Positions 1 to 11,222 of a stretch of DNA of 64,000 nt are shown piece after piece. The notes beneath the pieces were generated by a model. It ran no database searches. It saw nothing but the letters and a program-made list of their open reading frames with translations, and was not told the origin of the DNA. This DNA is from an uncultured Clostridia bacterium (GTDB taxonomy: Bacteria > Bacillota > Clostridia > Oscillospirales > Acutalibacteraceae). The position numbers and the translations under genes are program-made. Position 1 is the first letter of the stretch. Each line of letters starts with the position of its first letter. The DNA lies in contig CANQFC010000004.1 of NCBI GenBank assembly GCA_947598155.1, forward strand, positions 62,001-126,000. Reading direction: 5' to 3'.

Positions 1-308
1 ACGGTGTTGCGCTTGCCAAGCCCGTGGATAATATCCGCGTGCGATTTGGTCATACAAACAAACAAATCCGTCGTGTTCAAGTCCTCAAAGCTCAGCCGGT
101 GCGAGCGGTGAGAGGTTAAATCGACCCCTCTTTCCCTGCAAACTTCCACGGCTTGTGCTGTCGCCGAATCACCTGCAAACGCCGAAACCCCCGCGCTTGA
201 CGCCTCTATTCCGTATATTTTGTTTTTTTCCAAATACGCTTTGTAAAGCGATTCCGCCATAGGGCTGCGGCAGGTATTTCCGCTGCAAACAAAAGTTACC
301 TTTCTCAT
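1..308 (-). CDS. Low-molecular-weight protein tyrosine (or arginine) phosphatase, N-terminal part, runs off the window
   Basis: Reverse complement from ATG at 306-308 reads MRKVTFVCSGNTCRSPMAESLYKAYLEKN, the LMW-PTP P-loop C-x4-CR-S; not in the supplied ORF list because it is open at the window edge. Confidence 0.85.
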   Translation of the reverse strand, partial: MRKVTFVCSGNTCRSPMAESLYKAYLEKNKIYGIEASSAGVSAFAGDSATAQAVEVCRERGVDLTSHRSHRLSFEDLNTTDLFVCMTKSHADIIHGLGKRNT

Positions 309-325
309 ATTAACCTCGCAAATAA

Positions 326-2914
326 TTAACCTTTAGCATCATACCAAGTTTTGCCTATGCCTACATCGGCTCTAAGCCGTACTTTCATCTTGCAGGCGTT
401 CTCCATCTCTTCGCTGAGAATTTGCGAAGCCTTTTCAATTTCATTTTCTGGGGCCTCAACTATAAGCTCATCGTGTACCTGCAAAATAAGTCGGGATTCC
501 ATATTTTCATCACGAAGCCTGTTATATACGCGAACCATCGCAATCTTGATTATATCCGCCGCAGTGCCCTGAATGGGCATATTCCTTGCAACTCGTTGGC
601 CGAATGCGCGCAGCATAGCGTTTGACGACGCAAGCTCCGGCAGATAACGGCGTCTGTTTTGAAGCGTCGTAACAAACCCCTGATTTGTCGCTGTTTTCAC
701 GATTTTTTCCATATATTCGCTTACTCCGCTGTAATGGTTAAGATACCCCTTAATATAATTGTCGGCCTCTTTCCTTGTAACGCCTATGTCCTTAGCCAAT
801 GAAAACGCGCCTATTCCGTAAACTATGCCGAAATTTACCGCCTTTGCGCGGCTCCTCATTAAGGGCGTAACCATCTCCTGCGGAATCCCGAAAACCTGTG
901 ACGCCGTTACAGTGTGAATGTCCGTTTCATCGTTAAAGGTTTCTATCATAACATCGTCGTCGGCAATATGGGCAAGCACTCTTAGTTCAATCTGCGAATA
1001 GTCGGCGTCGGCAAGCAGACAGCCTTTCGGGGCGATAAAAAATTTGCGCATTTCTTTGCCTATATCCTTGCGGACGGGAATATTCTGCAAATTCGGTTCC
1101 GTAGATGAAATTCTGCCCGTTCTTGTCTCGGTTTGAATAAAAGACGAGTGAATTCTTCCGTCGGCGCAGACCGCCTTTAAAAGGCCCTCGCAATATGTGG
1201 AATAAAGCTTTGTAAGCGTTCTGTACCAAAGTATTTTTTTGACTATCGGGTAATCGTTTTGAAGATTTTCGAGGATTTCGGCGTTTGTTGAGTAACCGCT
1301 TTTGGTCTTTTTGCCCGCCGGAAGCTTTAATTTTTCAAAAAGTATTACGCCAAGCTGTTTCGGGGAATTTATATTAAAATCCTCGCCCGCAAGGCTGAAA
1401 ATTTCAGAACGGACTGCATCAATATCCTTTTTAATTTTTTCGCTGAAAACAGCGATGCCGTCTGTATCTACCAGCACGCCGATATGCTCCATTGACGCCA
1501 AAACCTTTGCAAGAGGCATCTCTATTTCATATAGCAATTCCTTTTGCCCATTGGCCGCGATTTTGGAGGTCAAAATCGGCTCGGCGGCCCTTAAAACGGC
1601 GCAATTACGCGCAAAATTACTGTCACAGCTGACAGCGGGCGCGGGAATATGGTACTCGCCGCACAGCCTTAACGCCGAATAATCCGGTGCAGAAGGATTT
1701 AATATATACCCGGCAAGAGAAGTGTCAAGCGCAACGGCTCGAACATCAATATTATTTAAAAATCCGAATCTGTAAAGGCGCTTTGAATCGTCTGTTATTT
1801 TTTCAATACTTTCGTCTGACAATACAGATGAAATAAATCTTAATCCGTCAGAATCACCGGCAGATAAACGGTAAACGACATTGGAGTTTAAAAAGTAAAA
1901 ATCCGGCGCCGAAAGGTTGCAAAAATCCGCTGTAAAATAAAATTTACCAGAGCTTTTGATTTGAGCGAGCATTTCGCCTTTGTCAAAGTCTTCCGAAAAC
2001 TCAAGCTCTTGCTTTTTTGATTCAGAGTTGTTATCGTTTAAGCTTGTCTCTGAATCCAAATTGAGTTTTTCCAAAATTTTAAACATTTCAAGGTCGGACA
2101 GTATATATTTTACCTTTTCAAAATCGGCTTTAACAGGAATCAGCTCCTCCAGCGCGCCTATGGGTACGTCTTTGACGATTTTGCCGAGAGTATAGCTTAA
2201 AAACGCGCTTTCCCTGCCGTTTTGCAGCTTTGCGCGAAGGCTGTCTTTTATCGGCAGATTTTCCAAGTTATCATAAATATACTGAATGGAGCCGAAGTTT
2301 TTAATAAGCTCGTCCGCGGTTTTCGCCCCCACTCCGGCAACGCCGGGTATATTGTCCGAGCTGTCGCCCTGAAGTGCCTTAATATCAATCATTTGAACGG
2401 GCGATACGCCGTATTCCTCCATAATTTTTTCGGGAGTATAGCGGTCGGTCGCCGTTGTTCCGAATTTTGTGCGGGGCAAAATCACGGTAACGTTTTCCCG
2501 TACAAGCTGAAACGAATCTCTGTCGCCCGTGGCAACATAACACATATCGCTTTTGCCGCACATTGCTGAAACAGTGCCTAAAATATCGTCCGCCTCAAAG
2601 CCTTCTTTTTCAAGGATTTTGTAGCCGAGAGCCGTAAGCAATTCCTTGAGTACGGGCATTTGGCTTGCAAGCTCTGGGGGCATACCCTTCCGCCCCGCTT
2701 TATAGCCGTCATACATACTGTGGCGAAATGTTGGCGCGCGCAAATCAAACGCCACCGCAACTGCCTGCGGCTTTGTCTCATCAAGTAATTTGAGAAAAAT
2801 ATTCATAAAACCGTAAATTCCGTTTGTGAACCGCCCGTCCTTTGTGGTAAGAAGTTTTATTCCGTAAAAGGCGCGGTTAAGTATGCTGTTTCCGTCGATA
2901 ACAAGTACATTCAT
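326..2914 (-). CDS. polA: DNA polymerase I (5' exonuclease plus polymerase domains)
   Basis: MNVLVIDGNSILNRAFYG start, PNLQNIPVR, DADYSQIELRVLAHI, QVHDELIVEAP motifs; ORF opens at 2962 but the ATG at 2912-2914 is the likely start. Confidence 0.95.
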   Translation of the reverse strand: MNVLVIDGNSILNRAFYGIKLLTTKDGRFTNGIYGFMNIFLKLLDETKPQAVAVAFDLRAPTFRHSMYDGYKAGRKGMPPELASQMPVLKELLTALGYKILEKEGFEADDILGTVSAMCGKSDMCYVATGDRDSFQLVRENVTVILPRTKFGTTATDRYTPEKIMEEYGVSPVQMIDIKALQGDSSDNIPGVAGVGAKTADELIKNFGSIQYIYDNLENLPIKDSLRAKLQNGRESAFLSYTLGKIVKDVPIGALEELIPVKADFEKVKYILSDLEMFKILEKLNLDSETSLNDNNSESKKQELEFSEDFDKGEMLAQIKSSGKFYFTADFCNLSAPDFYFLNSNVVYRLSAGDSDGLRFISSVLSDESIEKITDDSKRLYRFGFLNNIDVRAVALDTSLAGYILNPSAPDYSALRLCGEYHIPAPAVSCDSNFARNCAVLRAAEPILTSKIAANGQKELLYEIEMPLAKVLASMEHIGVLVDTDGIAVFSEKIKKDIDAVRSEIFSLAGEDFNINSPKQLGVILFEKLKLPAGKKTKSGYSTNAEILENLQNDYPIVKKILWYRTLTKLYSTYCEGLLKAVCADGRIHSSFIQTETRTGRISSTEPNLQNIPVRKDIGKEMRKFFIAPKGCLLADADYSQIELRVLAHIADDDVMIETFNDETDIHTVTASQVFGIPQEMVTPLMRSRAKAVNFGIVYGIGAFSLAKDIGVTRKEADNYIKGYLNHYSGVSEYMEKIVKTATNQGFVTTLQNRRRYLPELASSNAMLRAFGQRVARNMPIQGTAADIIKIAMVRVYNRLRDENMESRLILQVHDELIVEAPENEIEKASQILSEEMENACKMKVRLRADVGIGKTWYDAKG

Positions 2915-3031
2915 ATCGTTTTCTCCGTTAAAACGCTGATTTTTTGTAATATATTGTATCACATATCCCGTTTATTTTCTATATAATTTTCCCATAATGG
3001 AATAAAAATTTAAAAAATATTGAAAAAAGTG

Positions 3032-3060
3032 TTGACAAAATTAAAATGCAGTGATAAACT
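3032..3060 (+). promoter_or_regulatory. Sigma-A type promoter of the Trp T-box transcript
   Basis: TTGACA (3032-3037), 17 nt spacer, TAAACT (3055-3060). Confidence 0.7.
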
Positions 3061-3084
3061 TTAGAAAAATCAATATTCCACGCA

Positions 3085-3346
3085 AACCTATGAGAAAGAG
3101 TAGTAGCTGTTGCGAAACGTTTTAAGAGAGCCGCCGTCGGTGCGAGTGCGGTAACGGTAATATCAGTGAATGGACTTTTGAGGGCAAACCGAACGGCAAC
3201 TATTAGGTGCGACGGAGGGCAACCGTTACAGTGCTTAGCGTATGTTTGTACGCAGTGAGTGCATATCGTTTCGATATGAATTCGGGTGGTACCGCAGGTT
3301 AAGTTTATTTCCTGTCCCGGTAAGTTTTTACCGGGGCATTTTTTAT
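3085..3346 (+). promoter_or_regulatory. T-box leader, specifier read as TGG (Trp)
   Basis: GAGAAAGAGTAGTA 5' region, AGAGAG and GGTGCGAG stem I elements, GAA-TGG-A-CTTTTGAG specifier context (TGG at 3171-3173), GGGTGGTACCGC T-box sequence near 3285-3297, then a CCCGGTAA..TTACCGGGGC-T-run terminator. Confidence 0.9.
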
Positions 3347-3460
3347 TTTTACGGAGGCGGTTTTTATGATTTTACTTAAAAAACGATGGCGTTGCTTAAA
3401 GTGACCCAAAAACAAAATCAACAAAAATTATAAAATTATTTATTTGAAAGGACAATTATT

Positions 3461-4573
3461 ATGAAAAAATATATTGCAATTATTCTTGCTCTTGTATTGG
3501 TAATCACTTGCTTTGCGGCTTGCTCAAACAAAAATGACGGCTCAGACAAAGCTCCGTCCACTTCGAGCGAAAAGATAGTAGGTCTTCTCTATGACCCCGG
3601 TCAGGACGCCTCCACAACCGCCATTAAAGAGGCTAAGGCTTTCCTTGACGAAAAGGGAGTTAAGTATAAGGAATACACCGGCACAACCGTTGACGAGGTT
3701 AGCCTTGCGGTTGATTCGGCTATTGCGGATAAGGTTTCCGCGCTTTTCACACCTTCGGACAACACAATTATGACTGCGGAGCTCTCAATTTACGAAAAGC
3801 TGGCTGAGGCTAAAATACCCCACTTTACAGGCGCGGATTCGTTCGCTCTTAACGGCGCTTACCTCGGGTACGGCGTTGACTATATAAACCTCGGCACCGA
3901 AACCGCAAATATGATAGCAGACGTTCTGGTAAACGGCAAGGATACGGCGTCTCTCGCGGTTAAGCAGTTTGACAACGGCACAGCCACAATAAACAAAGAA
4001 ATATGCGAAAAATTAGGCTATAATTTCAATGAAATTTCCGAAAAATATAAGCCTTACTGCCAAAAGATAAACGAAATCAAAACAGGCGAGGCTTTTGACG
4101 ACGGCCTTTCAAGCAATCCGGCTTCCGCTCTTGAATCAGGCAAGCTCGGCGCGGCAAATGCCGAAAAGAGCTTTAAGGTAGGTATCTGCAATTATGTTGA
4201 CGACGCTTCGCTCAATCAAATAGTAAGCAGTATCAAAATCCAGCTTGACAAAATCGGCAAAGAAAAGAATGTTGCTTTTGAAATTGATTATGACAACTGC
4301 AATGCGGATTCAAATGTTATGAACCAGATAATTGCAGGCTTTAACGCAGACAAGGTTGACCTTATGGTAGCTATTGCGACGCCTGTGGCAATGGCTATGC
4401 AGTCCGCAACCGAAGAGAGCAAAATTCCCGTAATTTTCGCGGCCGTTTCCGACCCGGTAAGCACACAGATTGTATCTTCGCTTGAGGCTCCCGGAAAGAA
4501 TATCACAGGCACTTCGGATTACCTTGATACAAAGGCGATTTTCAGCCTTATACTTGAAACAATCGGCGCATAA
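3461..4573 (+). CDS. trpX: ABC transporter substrate-binding lipoprotein, TrpX-like
   Basis: Lipoprotein signal MKKYIAIILALVLVITCFAACS; ABC substrate-binding family; Trp T-box upstream and permease/ATPase downstream. Confidence 0.8.
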   Translation: MKKYIAIILALVLVITCFAACSNKNDGSDKAPSTSSEKIVGLLYDPGQDASTTAIKEAKAFLDEKGVKYKEYTGTTVDEVSLAVDSAIADKVSALFTPSDNTIMTAELSIYEKLAEAKIPHFTGADSFALNGAYLGYGVDYINLGTETANMIADVLVNGKDTASLAVKQFDNGTATINKEICEKLGYNFNEISEKYKPYCQKINEIKTGEAFDDGLSSNPASALESGKLGAANAEKSFKVGICNYVDDASLNQIVSSIKIQLDKIGKEKNVAFEIDYDNCNADSNVMNQIIAGFNADKVDLMVAIATPVAMAMQSATEESKIPVIFAAVSDPVSTQIVSSLEAPGKNITGTSDYLDTKAIFSLILETIGA

Positions 4574-4654
4574 AACGGTAAAACAATAACGCTATGGCAA
4601 ACAGATAATCCGTTTGGATTATCTGTTTGTTAATACTTAAAGAGAAGTGATTTT

Positions 4655-5587
4655 ATGGATTTAAACTCAATTTTAAGTTTGGGTGAAAACGCGTTGCAGT
4701 TGGGGTTAATAAGCTCGCTGACTGTTTTGGCGCTGTTTTTAAGCTATTCAATGCTTAATGTGTGCGACCTTTCAACAGACGGCTGTTTTACCCTCGGCGC
4801 TACCGTCGGCGCGGCAGTTGCCATCGCCGGACATCCGCTTTTGTCAATACCTGCCGCTATGGCGGCCGGCATACTTTCGGGATTTATTACCGCGTTTTTA
4901 CAAACTAAAATGGGTATTAACAGTCTTCTTGCGGGAATTATAGTAAACACAGGTCTTTATTCCGTTAACATTGCGGTGATGGGTAATTCGTCATTGCTTA
5001 ATATGAACAGGACGAAAACTGTCTTTACAATGCTCAAAGACGCGCTTGCCAATACGCCGTTTTCGCAAAACTATGTACTTATAATCGCGCTGTTAGCAAC
5101 GGTGCTTGTTGTTATATTTCTTTCGCTTTTCCTGCGGACTAAGCTGGGACTTGCGATAAGGGCAACGGGCAACAACCCTGATATGGTACCTTCATCGTCT
5201 ATAAATCCCGTTTTTACGACTATTGTCGGCCTTTGCGTTTCAAACTCTTTTACCGCGCTTTCCGGCTGTCTGCTTGCGCAGTCGCAAAAATCCGTTAACA
5301 TTGACATAGGCACCGGTATGGTCACGATAGCGCTCGCCTCTCTTCTTATCGGCGGAATATTCCTCGGCAAGGGCAAAATACCGCTCAGAGCAATAGGCGT
5401 AGTTCTCGGTTCAATTATTTTCAGAGTAATTTACACAATAGCGCTTAGATTTGATATGCCCGCTTATATGCTAAAGCTCGTATCGTCAATTATTGTTATT
5501 ATTGCGATTTCGGCTCCTTATCTTAAATCAAAAATTCCCGAATTTAAACGCAAGATAGCGTTAAAGCGTGGAAAGGAGGCTGTATAA
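4655..5587 (+). CDS. trpY: ABC transporter permease, TrpY-like
   Basis: Multi-TM permease, overlaps/abuts ATPase gene; operon with TrpX-like protein. Confidence 0.8.
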   Translation: MDLNSILSLGENALQLGLISSLTVLALFLSYSMLNVCDLSTDGCFTLGATVGAAVAIAGHPLLSIPAAMAAGILSGFITAFLQTKMGINSLLAGIIVNTGLYSVNIAVMGNSSLLNMNRTKTVFTMLKDALANTPFSQNYVLIIALLATVLVVIFLSLFLRTKLGLAIRATGNNPDMVPSSSINPVFTTIVGLCVSNSFTALSGCLLAQSQKSVNIDIGTGMVTIALASLLIGGIFLGKGKIPLRAIGVVLGSIIFRVIYTIALRFDMPAYMLKLVSSIIVIIAISAPYLKSKIPEFKRKIALKRGKEAV

Positions 5588-6375
5588 TGCTTACTTTATC
5601 ACACATATCTAAGACGTTTAATCCCGGAACGGTAAACGCGAAAACTGCGCTTTCGGATTTGTCATTTCACGCGGATAAAGGCGATTTTATCACGATAATC
5701 GGAGCTAACGGAGCGGGTAAATCTACGCTGTTTAACGCTATATCGGGCAGTTTTATGACCGACAGCGGCAGAATTTTGCTCGATGGCGAGGATATTACTC
5801 TGATGCCGGAATTTAAAAGGGCAAAACAAATAGGCAGACTTTTTCAGGACCCTATGCTCGGCAGTGCGCCCGGAATGAGTATTGAAGAAAATCTTGCTCT
5901 CGCGGCTGGGCACGGCGGCTGGCTCAGTCATATTTCAAAAAAGGATAAGGAAAAATTCCGTGAACGCCTTTCGCTCCTTGAAATGGGGCTTGAGGACAGA
6001 ATGAAACAGCCCGTCGGGCTTCTTTCGGGCGGTCAAAGACAGGCTCTCACCTTAATGATGGCCACGTTCACCCCGCCTAAGCTGTTGCTCCTTGACGAAC
6101 ACACTGCGGCTCTTGACCCGGGAACGGCGGAAAAAGTCTTATCCCTTACAAGGGAAATTGTGAGCGAAAATCATCTTACCTGCCTGATGATTACACACAA
6201 TATGCAGTCGGCGCTCAACCTTGGCAACAGAACGGTTATGATGAACAACGGCAGCATAATTTATGACATTTCCGGTGATGAAAGAAAAAATCTTAAGGTT
6301 AACGATTTGCTTCTTAAATTCAAAGAATGCGTCGGCAAAGAGCTTGATAATGACAGAATGCTTCTTTCAGAATAG
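5587..6375 (+). CDS. trpZ: ABC transporter ATP-binding protein, TrpZ-like
   Basis: Walker A GANGAGKST, signature LSGGQRQALT, Walker B LLLLDEHTAALDP. Confidence 0.85.
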   Translation: MLTLSHISKTFNPGTVNAKTALSDLSFHADKGDFITIIGANGAGKSTLFNAISGSFMTDSGRILLDGEDITLMPEFKRAKQIGRLFQDPMLGSAPGMSIEENLALAAGHGGWLSHISKKDKEKFRERLSLLEMGLEDRMKQPVGLLSGGQRQALTLMMATFTPPKLLLLDEHTAALDPGTAEKVLSLTREIVSENHLTCLMITHNMQSALNLGNRTVMMNNGSIIYDISGDERKNLKVNDLLLKFKECVGKELDNDRMLLSE

Positions 6376-6393
6376 ACATTCAATAAAAATTTT

Positions 6394-6430
6394 AAAGCCT
6401 CTGAATTCAAACGGTTCAGAGGCTTTTTTC
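6394..6430 (+). terminator. Rho-independent terminator after trpXYZ-type operon
   Basis: AAAGCCTCTGAA-ttcaaacgg-TTCAGAGGCTTTTTT. Confidence 0.85.
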
Positions 6431-6452
6431 TACTTTGTTTTTAAATTTTTAT

Positions 6453-7811
6453 TTAGATTTCATCTTCTTTTGGCAGATGCTTAAAGAAATATGCCGTAAA
6501 CGGCACTGAAACTATAAAGGTTATTATATCAGCTACCGTCTGTGAAATTTCAACTCCCAAAAGTCCGTAAAGCTTTGTGAGGATTATTATTGTAGGAATA
6601 AAAGCAAGTCCGCTGCGAAGCATCGCAAGTAACGTTGCAGAAGCGTTTTTGCCAATACTTTGGAACAACATATTCGTACACACGCAAATAGGCTGGAAGA
6701 AGAGCGCCAAAAACTGTACTCTTAACGCGAACGTTCCTATTTCTATTACCTTGGGGTCGTCCCGGAAGATACCTACAAGATTTTTTGAGAGAAGTATTCC
6801 GACTACCGCAAGCAACCCTAAGAACAGCTCGCCGACAAAAAACGTGAAGAAAAACGCCTTTTTAACTCTCTTGTATTTTTTCGCGCCGTAATTAAACGAG
6901 GCAACCGGCTGAAATCCCTGCCCTATTCCAAGACCGATAGCAAATACAAAGAAACAGATTTTATTTACTATTGTCATCGCGGCAATGGCCGGGTCGCCGT
7001 AGAAGCCCGCGCAGAAATTCAGAACGGTAGTTGAAATCGAGGCAAGTCCCTGGCGGACAAGACTGGGAAATCCCGTAAACACAATAGATGAAACAACCGA
7101 ATACCGTAATGATACTTTTCTGATTTTGATTTTGCTTATAGTTTTACCCGTAATGAACATACTTAGCAAAATTGAAAAGCTTATCAGCTGTGAAACGGCC
7201 GTGGCAATGCCTGCGCCCTCAATACCCATTTTTAGCTTTTCCATTAAAAGCCAGTCGCCGAAAATATTTATAATACCGCCGGTAACTAAACCTATCATCG
7301 CAAAAGACGCCTTGCCCTCATACCGTAAAATATTATTGAGCACAAACGAAGCGCACATAAACGGCGCGGCGACAAGAATACACGAAGCATACTGTTTAGC
7401 GTAAGGCAGAATTGTGTCAGTACTTCCCAAAATTCTCATAAACGGCGTCAAAAAAATGAATCCGAACACCTCAATCAATATTCCGAAAAGTACACTGAGA
7501 AAAAACGAGGTTGACGCAATACACGTCGCGTGCTCCGTATCCTTAGCTCCGAGTCTTCTTGAAATAACGCTGCCGCCGCCGTGGCCGAACATAAATCCTA
7601 TTGCCTGAATTATCGCCATAAGTCCGAAAACTATGCCGACGGCGCCCGAAGCGCTTGTACCTATTTTGCCGACAAAATAGGTATCCGCCATATTGTAAAT
7701 ATTTGTTACAAGCATACTCACCGTTGTAGGAATTCCGAGCTGTATAACAAGCTTTGAGACTGGAGTTGTAGTTAAATATTCATATTGTTTTTGTTCATCT
7801 TGCTGTTTCAT
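6453..7811 (-). CDS. MATE family multidrug/Na+ efflux transporter
   Basis: MATE-like 12-TM protein; PVSKLVIQLGIPTTVSMLVTNIYNMADTYFVGKIGTSA. Confidence 0.9.
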   Translation of the reverse strand: MKQQDEQKQYEYLTTTPVSKLVIQLGIPTTVSMLVTNIYNMADTYFVGKIGTSASGAVGIVFGLMAIIQAIGFMFGHGGGSVISRRLGAKDTEHATCIASTSFFLSVLFGILIEVFGFIFLTPFMRILGSTDTILPYAKQYASCILVAAPFMCASFVLNNILRYEGKASFAMIGLVTGGIINIFGDWLLMEKLKMGIEGAGIATAVSQLISFSILLSMFITGKTISKIKIRKVSLRYSVVSSIVFTGFPSLVRQGLASISTTVLNFCAGFYGDPAIAAMTIVNKICFFVFAIGLGIGQGFQPVASFNYGAKKYKRVKKAFFFTFFVGELFLGLLAVVGILLSKNLVGIFRDDPKVIEIGTFALRVQFLALFFQPICVCTNMLFQSIGKNASATLLAMLRSGLAFIPTIIILTKLYGLLGVEISQTVADIITFIVSVPFTAYFFKHLPKEDEI

Positions 7812-7833
7812 TTTTTTACCTTTACACTCTCAT

Positions 7834-7863
7834 AAAAAAGGCGGGGCTATAAGCCCGCCGATT
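7834..7863 (-). terminator. Terminator downstream of fhs
   Basis: GGCGGGCTTATAGCCCCGCCTTTTTT on minus strand. Confidence 0.75.
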
Positions 7864-7879
7864 TTAATTTTTTCCTTTA

Positions 7880-9556
7880 TCAGAACAATCCCGAAATTTT
7901 ACCGTTTTCATCTACATCTATTTTTTCCGCCGCGGGAACTTTGGGAAGACCCGGCATTGTCATAATATCGCCCGTAAGCACAACAACAAAGCCTGCTCCT
8001 GCCGAAACCTTGACATTTTTAACCGTAACGGTAAAATTTTTCGGCGCGCCGAGTTTTGACGGGTCGTCGGAAAAGCTGTACTGCGTTTTTGCGATACATA
8101 CGGGGCATTTGCCGAAACCGAGAGCCTCAAGCTGGGCTATCTGCTTTTTGGCGTTGGGCATAACGGTTATTCCGTCGCCTCCGTAAATCTTTTTAACGAC
8201 CGCCTCAATTTTCTCCTCCAGAGACATATCGTCGCTGTATGAGAATGTGAAATCGCCTTTTTCCTCTTCGCAAAGGCGTACAACCTCTCTTGCCAATTCC
8301 TCGCCGCCTTTGCCGCCCTCTGCCCAGACGGTGGAAAGAACCGTGTTTACGCCGAGCTCACGGCATTTTTTGATAATAAAATCAATCTCAGCGTCAGTAT
8401 CTGTCGGAAATCTGTTTACCGCAACAACGCAAGGAAGCTTATATACGTTTTTGATATTTGAAACGTGGCGTAAAAGATTGGGTATTCCATTTTCAAGCGC
8501 GGTTAAATCCTCATTTCCAAGCTCTTTTTTGTCAAGGCCTCCGTGCATTTTAAGCGCTCTCACCGTTGCGACAACCACTACCGCGTCGGGAACGATGCCT
8601 GCCATACGGCACTTAATATCAAGAAATTTCTCAGCGCCTAAATCAGCGCCGAAGCCCGCCTCGGTTACAGCGTAGTCGCCCATTTTCATCGCCATTTTTG
8701 TGGCGATAACCGAGTTGCACCCATGCGCAATATTTGCAAACGGTCCGCCGTGGACAAATGCCGGCGTGCCCTCAAGCGTCTGAACAAGATTGGGCTTTAA
8801 CGCGTCTTTTAAAAGAGCGGTCATCGCGCCGACTGCTTTAAGGTCGCCCGCAGTTACAGGTTTATCGTCATAAGTATAGCCGACGATGATTCTTGAAAGT
8901 CTTTCTTTTAAATCAGCAATTGAATTTGCAAGGCAGAAAACGGCCATTATTTCAGAAGCGACCGTAATGTCAAAGCCGTCCTCTCTCGGCGTGCCGTTAG
9001 CCTTTCCGCCGAGTCCGTCCGTTATAAAACGAAGCTGTCTGTCGTTCATATCGACACAGCGTTTCCAAGTGATTTTTCTAACGTCAATGCCTAAACTGTT
9101 TCCCTGCTGAATATGGTTGTCAAGCATAGCGGCAAGCAGATTGTTGGCAGCTCCTATGGCGTGAAAATCGCCCGTGAAATGAAGATTTATATCCTCCATG
9201 GGGACTACCTGCGCGTATCCGCCGCCGGCAGCTCCGCCCTTTACGCCGAAAACAGGCCCCAGCGACGGCTCACGCAGGGCAACGACAACGTCTTTACCTA
9301 TTCTTTTAAGGCCGTCCGCAAGACCTATTGTGGTGGTGGTTTTGCCTTCGCCCGCAGGCGTCGGAGTTATGGCGGTAACAAGTATCAGCTTGCCGTTCTC
9401 TTTTTTGCTTTCGTCAAGCATTGAAAGGTCGATTTTCGCCTTGTAATTGCCGTACTGCTCAAGGTACTTTTCATCAACGTGAGCGGTTTTCGCAATTTCT
9501 TTTATATGTTTCATTTCGCACCGCTGTGCAATTTCAATGTCGGTTAAATACTCCAT
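7880..9556 (-). CDS. fhs: Formate--tetrahydrofolate ligase
   Basis: [58 protein letters not shown]. Confidence 0.97.
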   Translation of the reverse strand: MEYLTDIEIAQRCEMKHIKEIAKTAHVDEKYLEQYGNYKAKIDLSMLDESKKENGKLILVTAITPTPAGEGKTTTTIGLADGLKRIGKDVVVALREPSLGPVFGVKGGAAGGGYAQVVPMEDINLHFTGDFHAIGAANNLLAAMLDNHIQQGNSLGIDVRKITWKRCVDMNDRQLRFITDGLGGKANGTPREDGFDITVASEIMAVFCLANSIADLKERLSRIIVGYTYDDKPVTAGDLKAVGAMTALLKDALKPNLVQTLEGTPAFVHGGPFANIAHGCNSVIATKMAMKMGDYAVTEAGFGADLGAEKFLDIKCRMAGIVPDAVVVVATVRALKMHGGLDKKELGNEDLTALENGIPNLLRHVSNIKNVYKLPCVVAVNRFPTDTDAEIDFIIKKCRELGVNTVLSTVWAEGGKGGEELAREVVRLCEEEKGDFTFSYSDDMSLEEKIEAVVKKIYGGDGITVMPNAKKQIAQLEALGFGKCPVCIAKTQYSFSDDPSKLGAPKNFTVTVKNVKVSAGAGFVVVLTGDIMTMPGLPKVPAAEKIDVDENGKISGLF

Positions 9557-9573
9557 AATTTCCTCCGGATATT

Positions 9574-11079
9574 TTATTTAACGGTGGGTGTCGTGTCTTT
9601 CTGAATTACATCATGCGCTCCGCCCTCAACAATACTTGTAGCGGAAACGAGCGTAAGCTTGGCCTTTTTCTGAAGCTCCGGAATTGACATCGCGCCGCAG
9701 TTGCACATTGTGGATTTAACCTTGCTCAGCGACAGCGCAACGTTATCTTTAAGCGTGCCCGCGTACGGAACGTAGGAGTCAACGCCCTCTTCAAAGGAAA
9801 GCTTTTTGTCGCCGCCAAGGTCATATCTCTGCCAGTTTCTCGCCCTTGCCGAGCCCTCGCCCCAATACTCTTTATAATAAGTGCCGTTTATGCTGACTTT
9901 GTTTGACGGACTTTCGTCAAAACGGGCGAAATATCGGCCTAACATTATGAAATCCGCGCCCATAGCGAGCGCAAGGGTCATATGGTGGTCGTAAACTATG
10001 CCGCCGTCGGAGCAGACGGGTATATAAACTCCTGTTTCCTCAAAATATTCGTCTCTTGCTTTGCAGACGTCAATAAGAGCGGTAGCCTGCCCCCTGCCGA
10101 TTCCCTTTGTCTCTCTTGTAATACAAATGGAGCCGCCGCCGATGCCGACTTTTATAAAGTCCGCTCCGCAGTCCGCAAGAAAACGGAAACCGTCCGCGTC
10201 GACTACATTTCCTGCGCCGACTTTAACACTGTCGCCGTATTTTTCCCTTATCCATTCAATCGTAAGCTTTTGCCATTCGGAAAAGCCTTCCGAAGAATCT
10301 ATGCAAAGAACGTCTGCTCCCGCGTTTATAAGAGCGGGAACGCGAACCGCGTAATCCCTTGTATTGATACCCGCGCCGACAACATAGCGCTTATGGGAAT
10401 CAAGAAGTTCATTTGGATTTTGCTTGTGCGAATCGTAATCTTTACGAAAAACCATATAGCAAAGCTTTCCGTCATCTGAAATTATAGGAAGAGAATTGAG
10501 CTTGTGGTCCCAAATAATATCGTTAGCCTCTTTTAAAGTTGTGCCTTCCTTTGCCCATATAAGCTTGTCAAAAGGAGTCATAAATTCGCTCACCTTTAAG
10601 TCCGGCTCCATACGGCTTACTCGGTAATCTCTGCTCGTAACTATGCCGAGAAGTTTGCCGCTGTGAGTGCCGTCATCGGTAACGGCTACCGTTGAGTGAC
10701 CTGTTCTTTTCGTAAGTTCGACAACATCTCCCAACGTGTCGTCGGGTTTTACGTTTGAATCGCTCTTAACAAATCCCGCCTTATACGACTTTGCCCTTGC
10801 AACCATAGCCGCCTCGTCCTCAACGGACTGCGAGCCGTAAATGAATGAAACTCCGCCCTCAGTTGCGAGCGCAACAGCCAGCCTGTCACCCGAAACTGCC
10901 TGCATAATAGCCGATACAAGCGGAATATTCATTGTCATTTCGGGCTCTTCGCCTTTTTTGAATTTTACAAGAGGCGTTTTAAGCGATACGTTCGCCGGAA
11001 TGCAAGTGCTGTCTGAATAGCCCGGAATCAAGAGGTATTCATTAAAGGTATGCGACGGTTCGTTAATAAAAGTAGCCAT
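9574..11079 (-). CDS. guaB: IMP dehydrogenase with CBS domains
   Basis: IMPDH barrel with CBS pair; [44 protein letters not shown]. Confidence 0.92.
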   Translation of the reverse strand: MATFINEPSHTFNEYLLIPGYSDSTCIPANVSLKTPLVKFKKGEEPEMTMNIPLVSAIMQAVSGDRLAVALATEGGVSFIYGSQSVEDEAAMVARAKSYKAGFVKSDSNVKPDDTLGDVVELTKRTGHSTVAVTDDGTHSGKLLGIVTSRDYRVSRMEPDLKVSEFMTPFDKLIWAKEGTTLKEANDIIWDHKLNSLPIISDDGKLCYMVFRKDYDSHKQNPNELLDSHKRYVVGAGINTRDYAVRVPALINAGADVLCIDSSEGFSEWQKLTIEWIREKYGDSVKVGAGNVVDADGFRFLADCGADFIKVGIGGGSICITRETKGIGRGQATALIDVCKARDEYFEETGVYIPVCSDGGIVYDHHMTLALAMGADFIMLGRYFARFDESPSNKVSINGTYYKEYWGEGSARARNWQRYDLGGDKKLSFEEGVDSYVPYAGTLKDNVALSLSKVKSTMCNCGAMSIPELQKKAKLTLVSATSIVEGGAHDVIQKDTTPTVK

Positions 11080-11222
11080 ATTTAATCCTCCTTAATGCTC
11101 GTTAAATTATTTTTACTATTATAACATATCATAAGGGCTTTATGAAATAGAATTTTACAAAATTCTTCAAAATTCATACACAAAAAAGACAAGCGGTTTA
11201 CAACATTTTTTGTTAAGGCTGA

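Noticed and set aside
351-572. Numerous antisense or overlapping ORFs in the supplied track (for example 351..572 +, 9982..10479 +, 17088..17708 +, 29955..30695 +, 32657..33358 +)
   Set aside because: They lie opposite conserved genes, have low-complexity or atypical composition and no RBS or recognisable domains; explained by the opposite-strand coding pattern.
326-2914. DNA polymerase I lacks the DTET-type 3'-5' exonuclease motif
   Set aside because: Loss of proofreading residues is common in Firmicutes Pol I and not novel.
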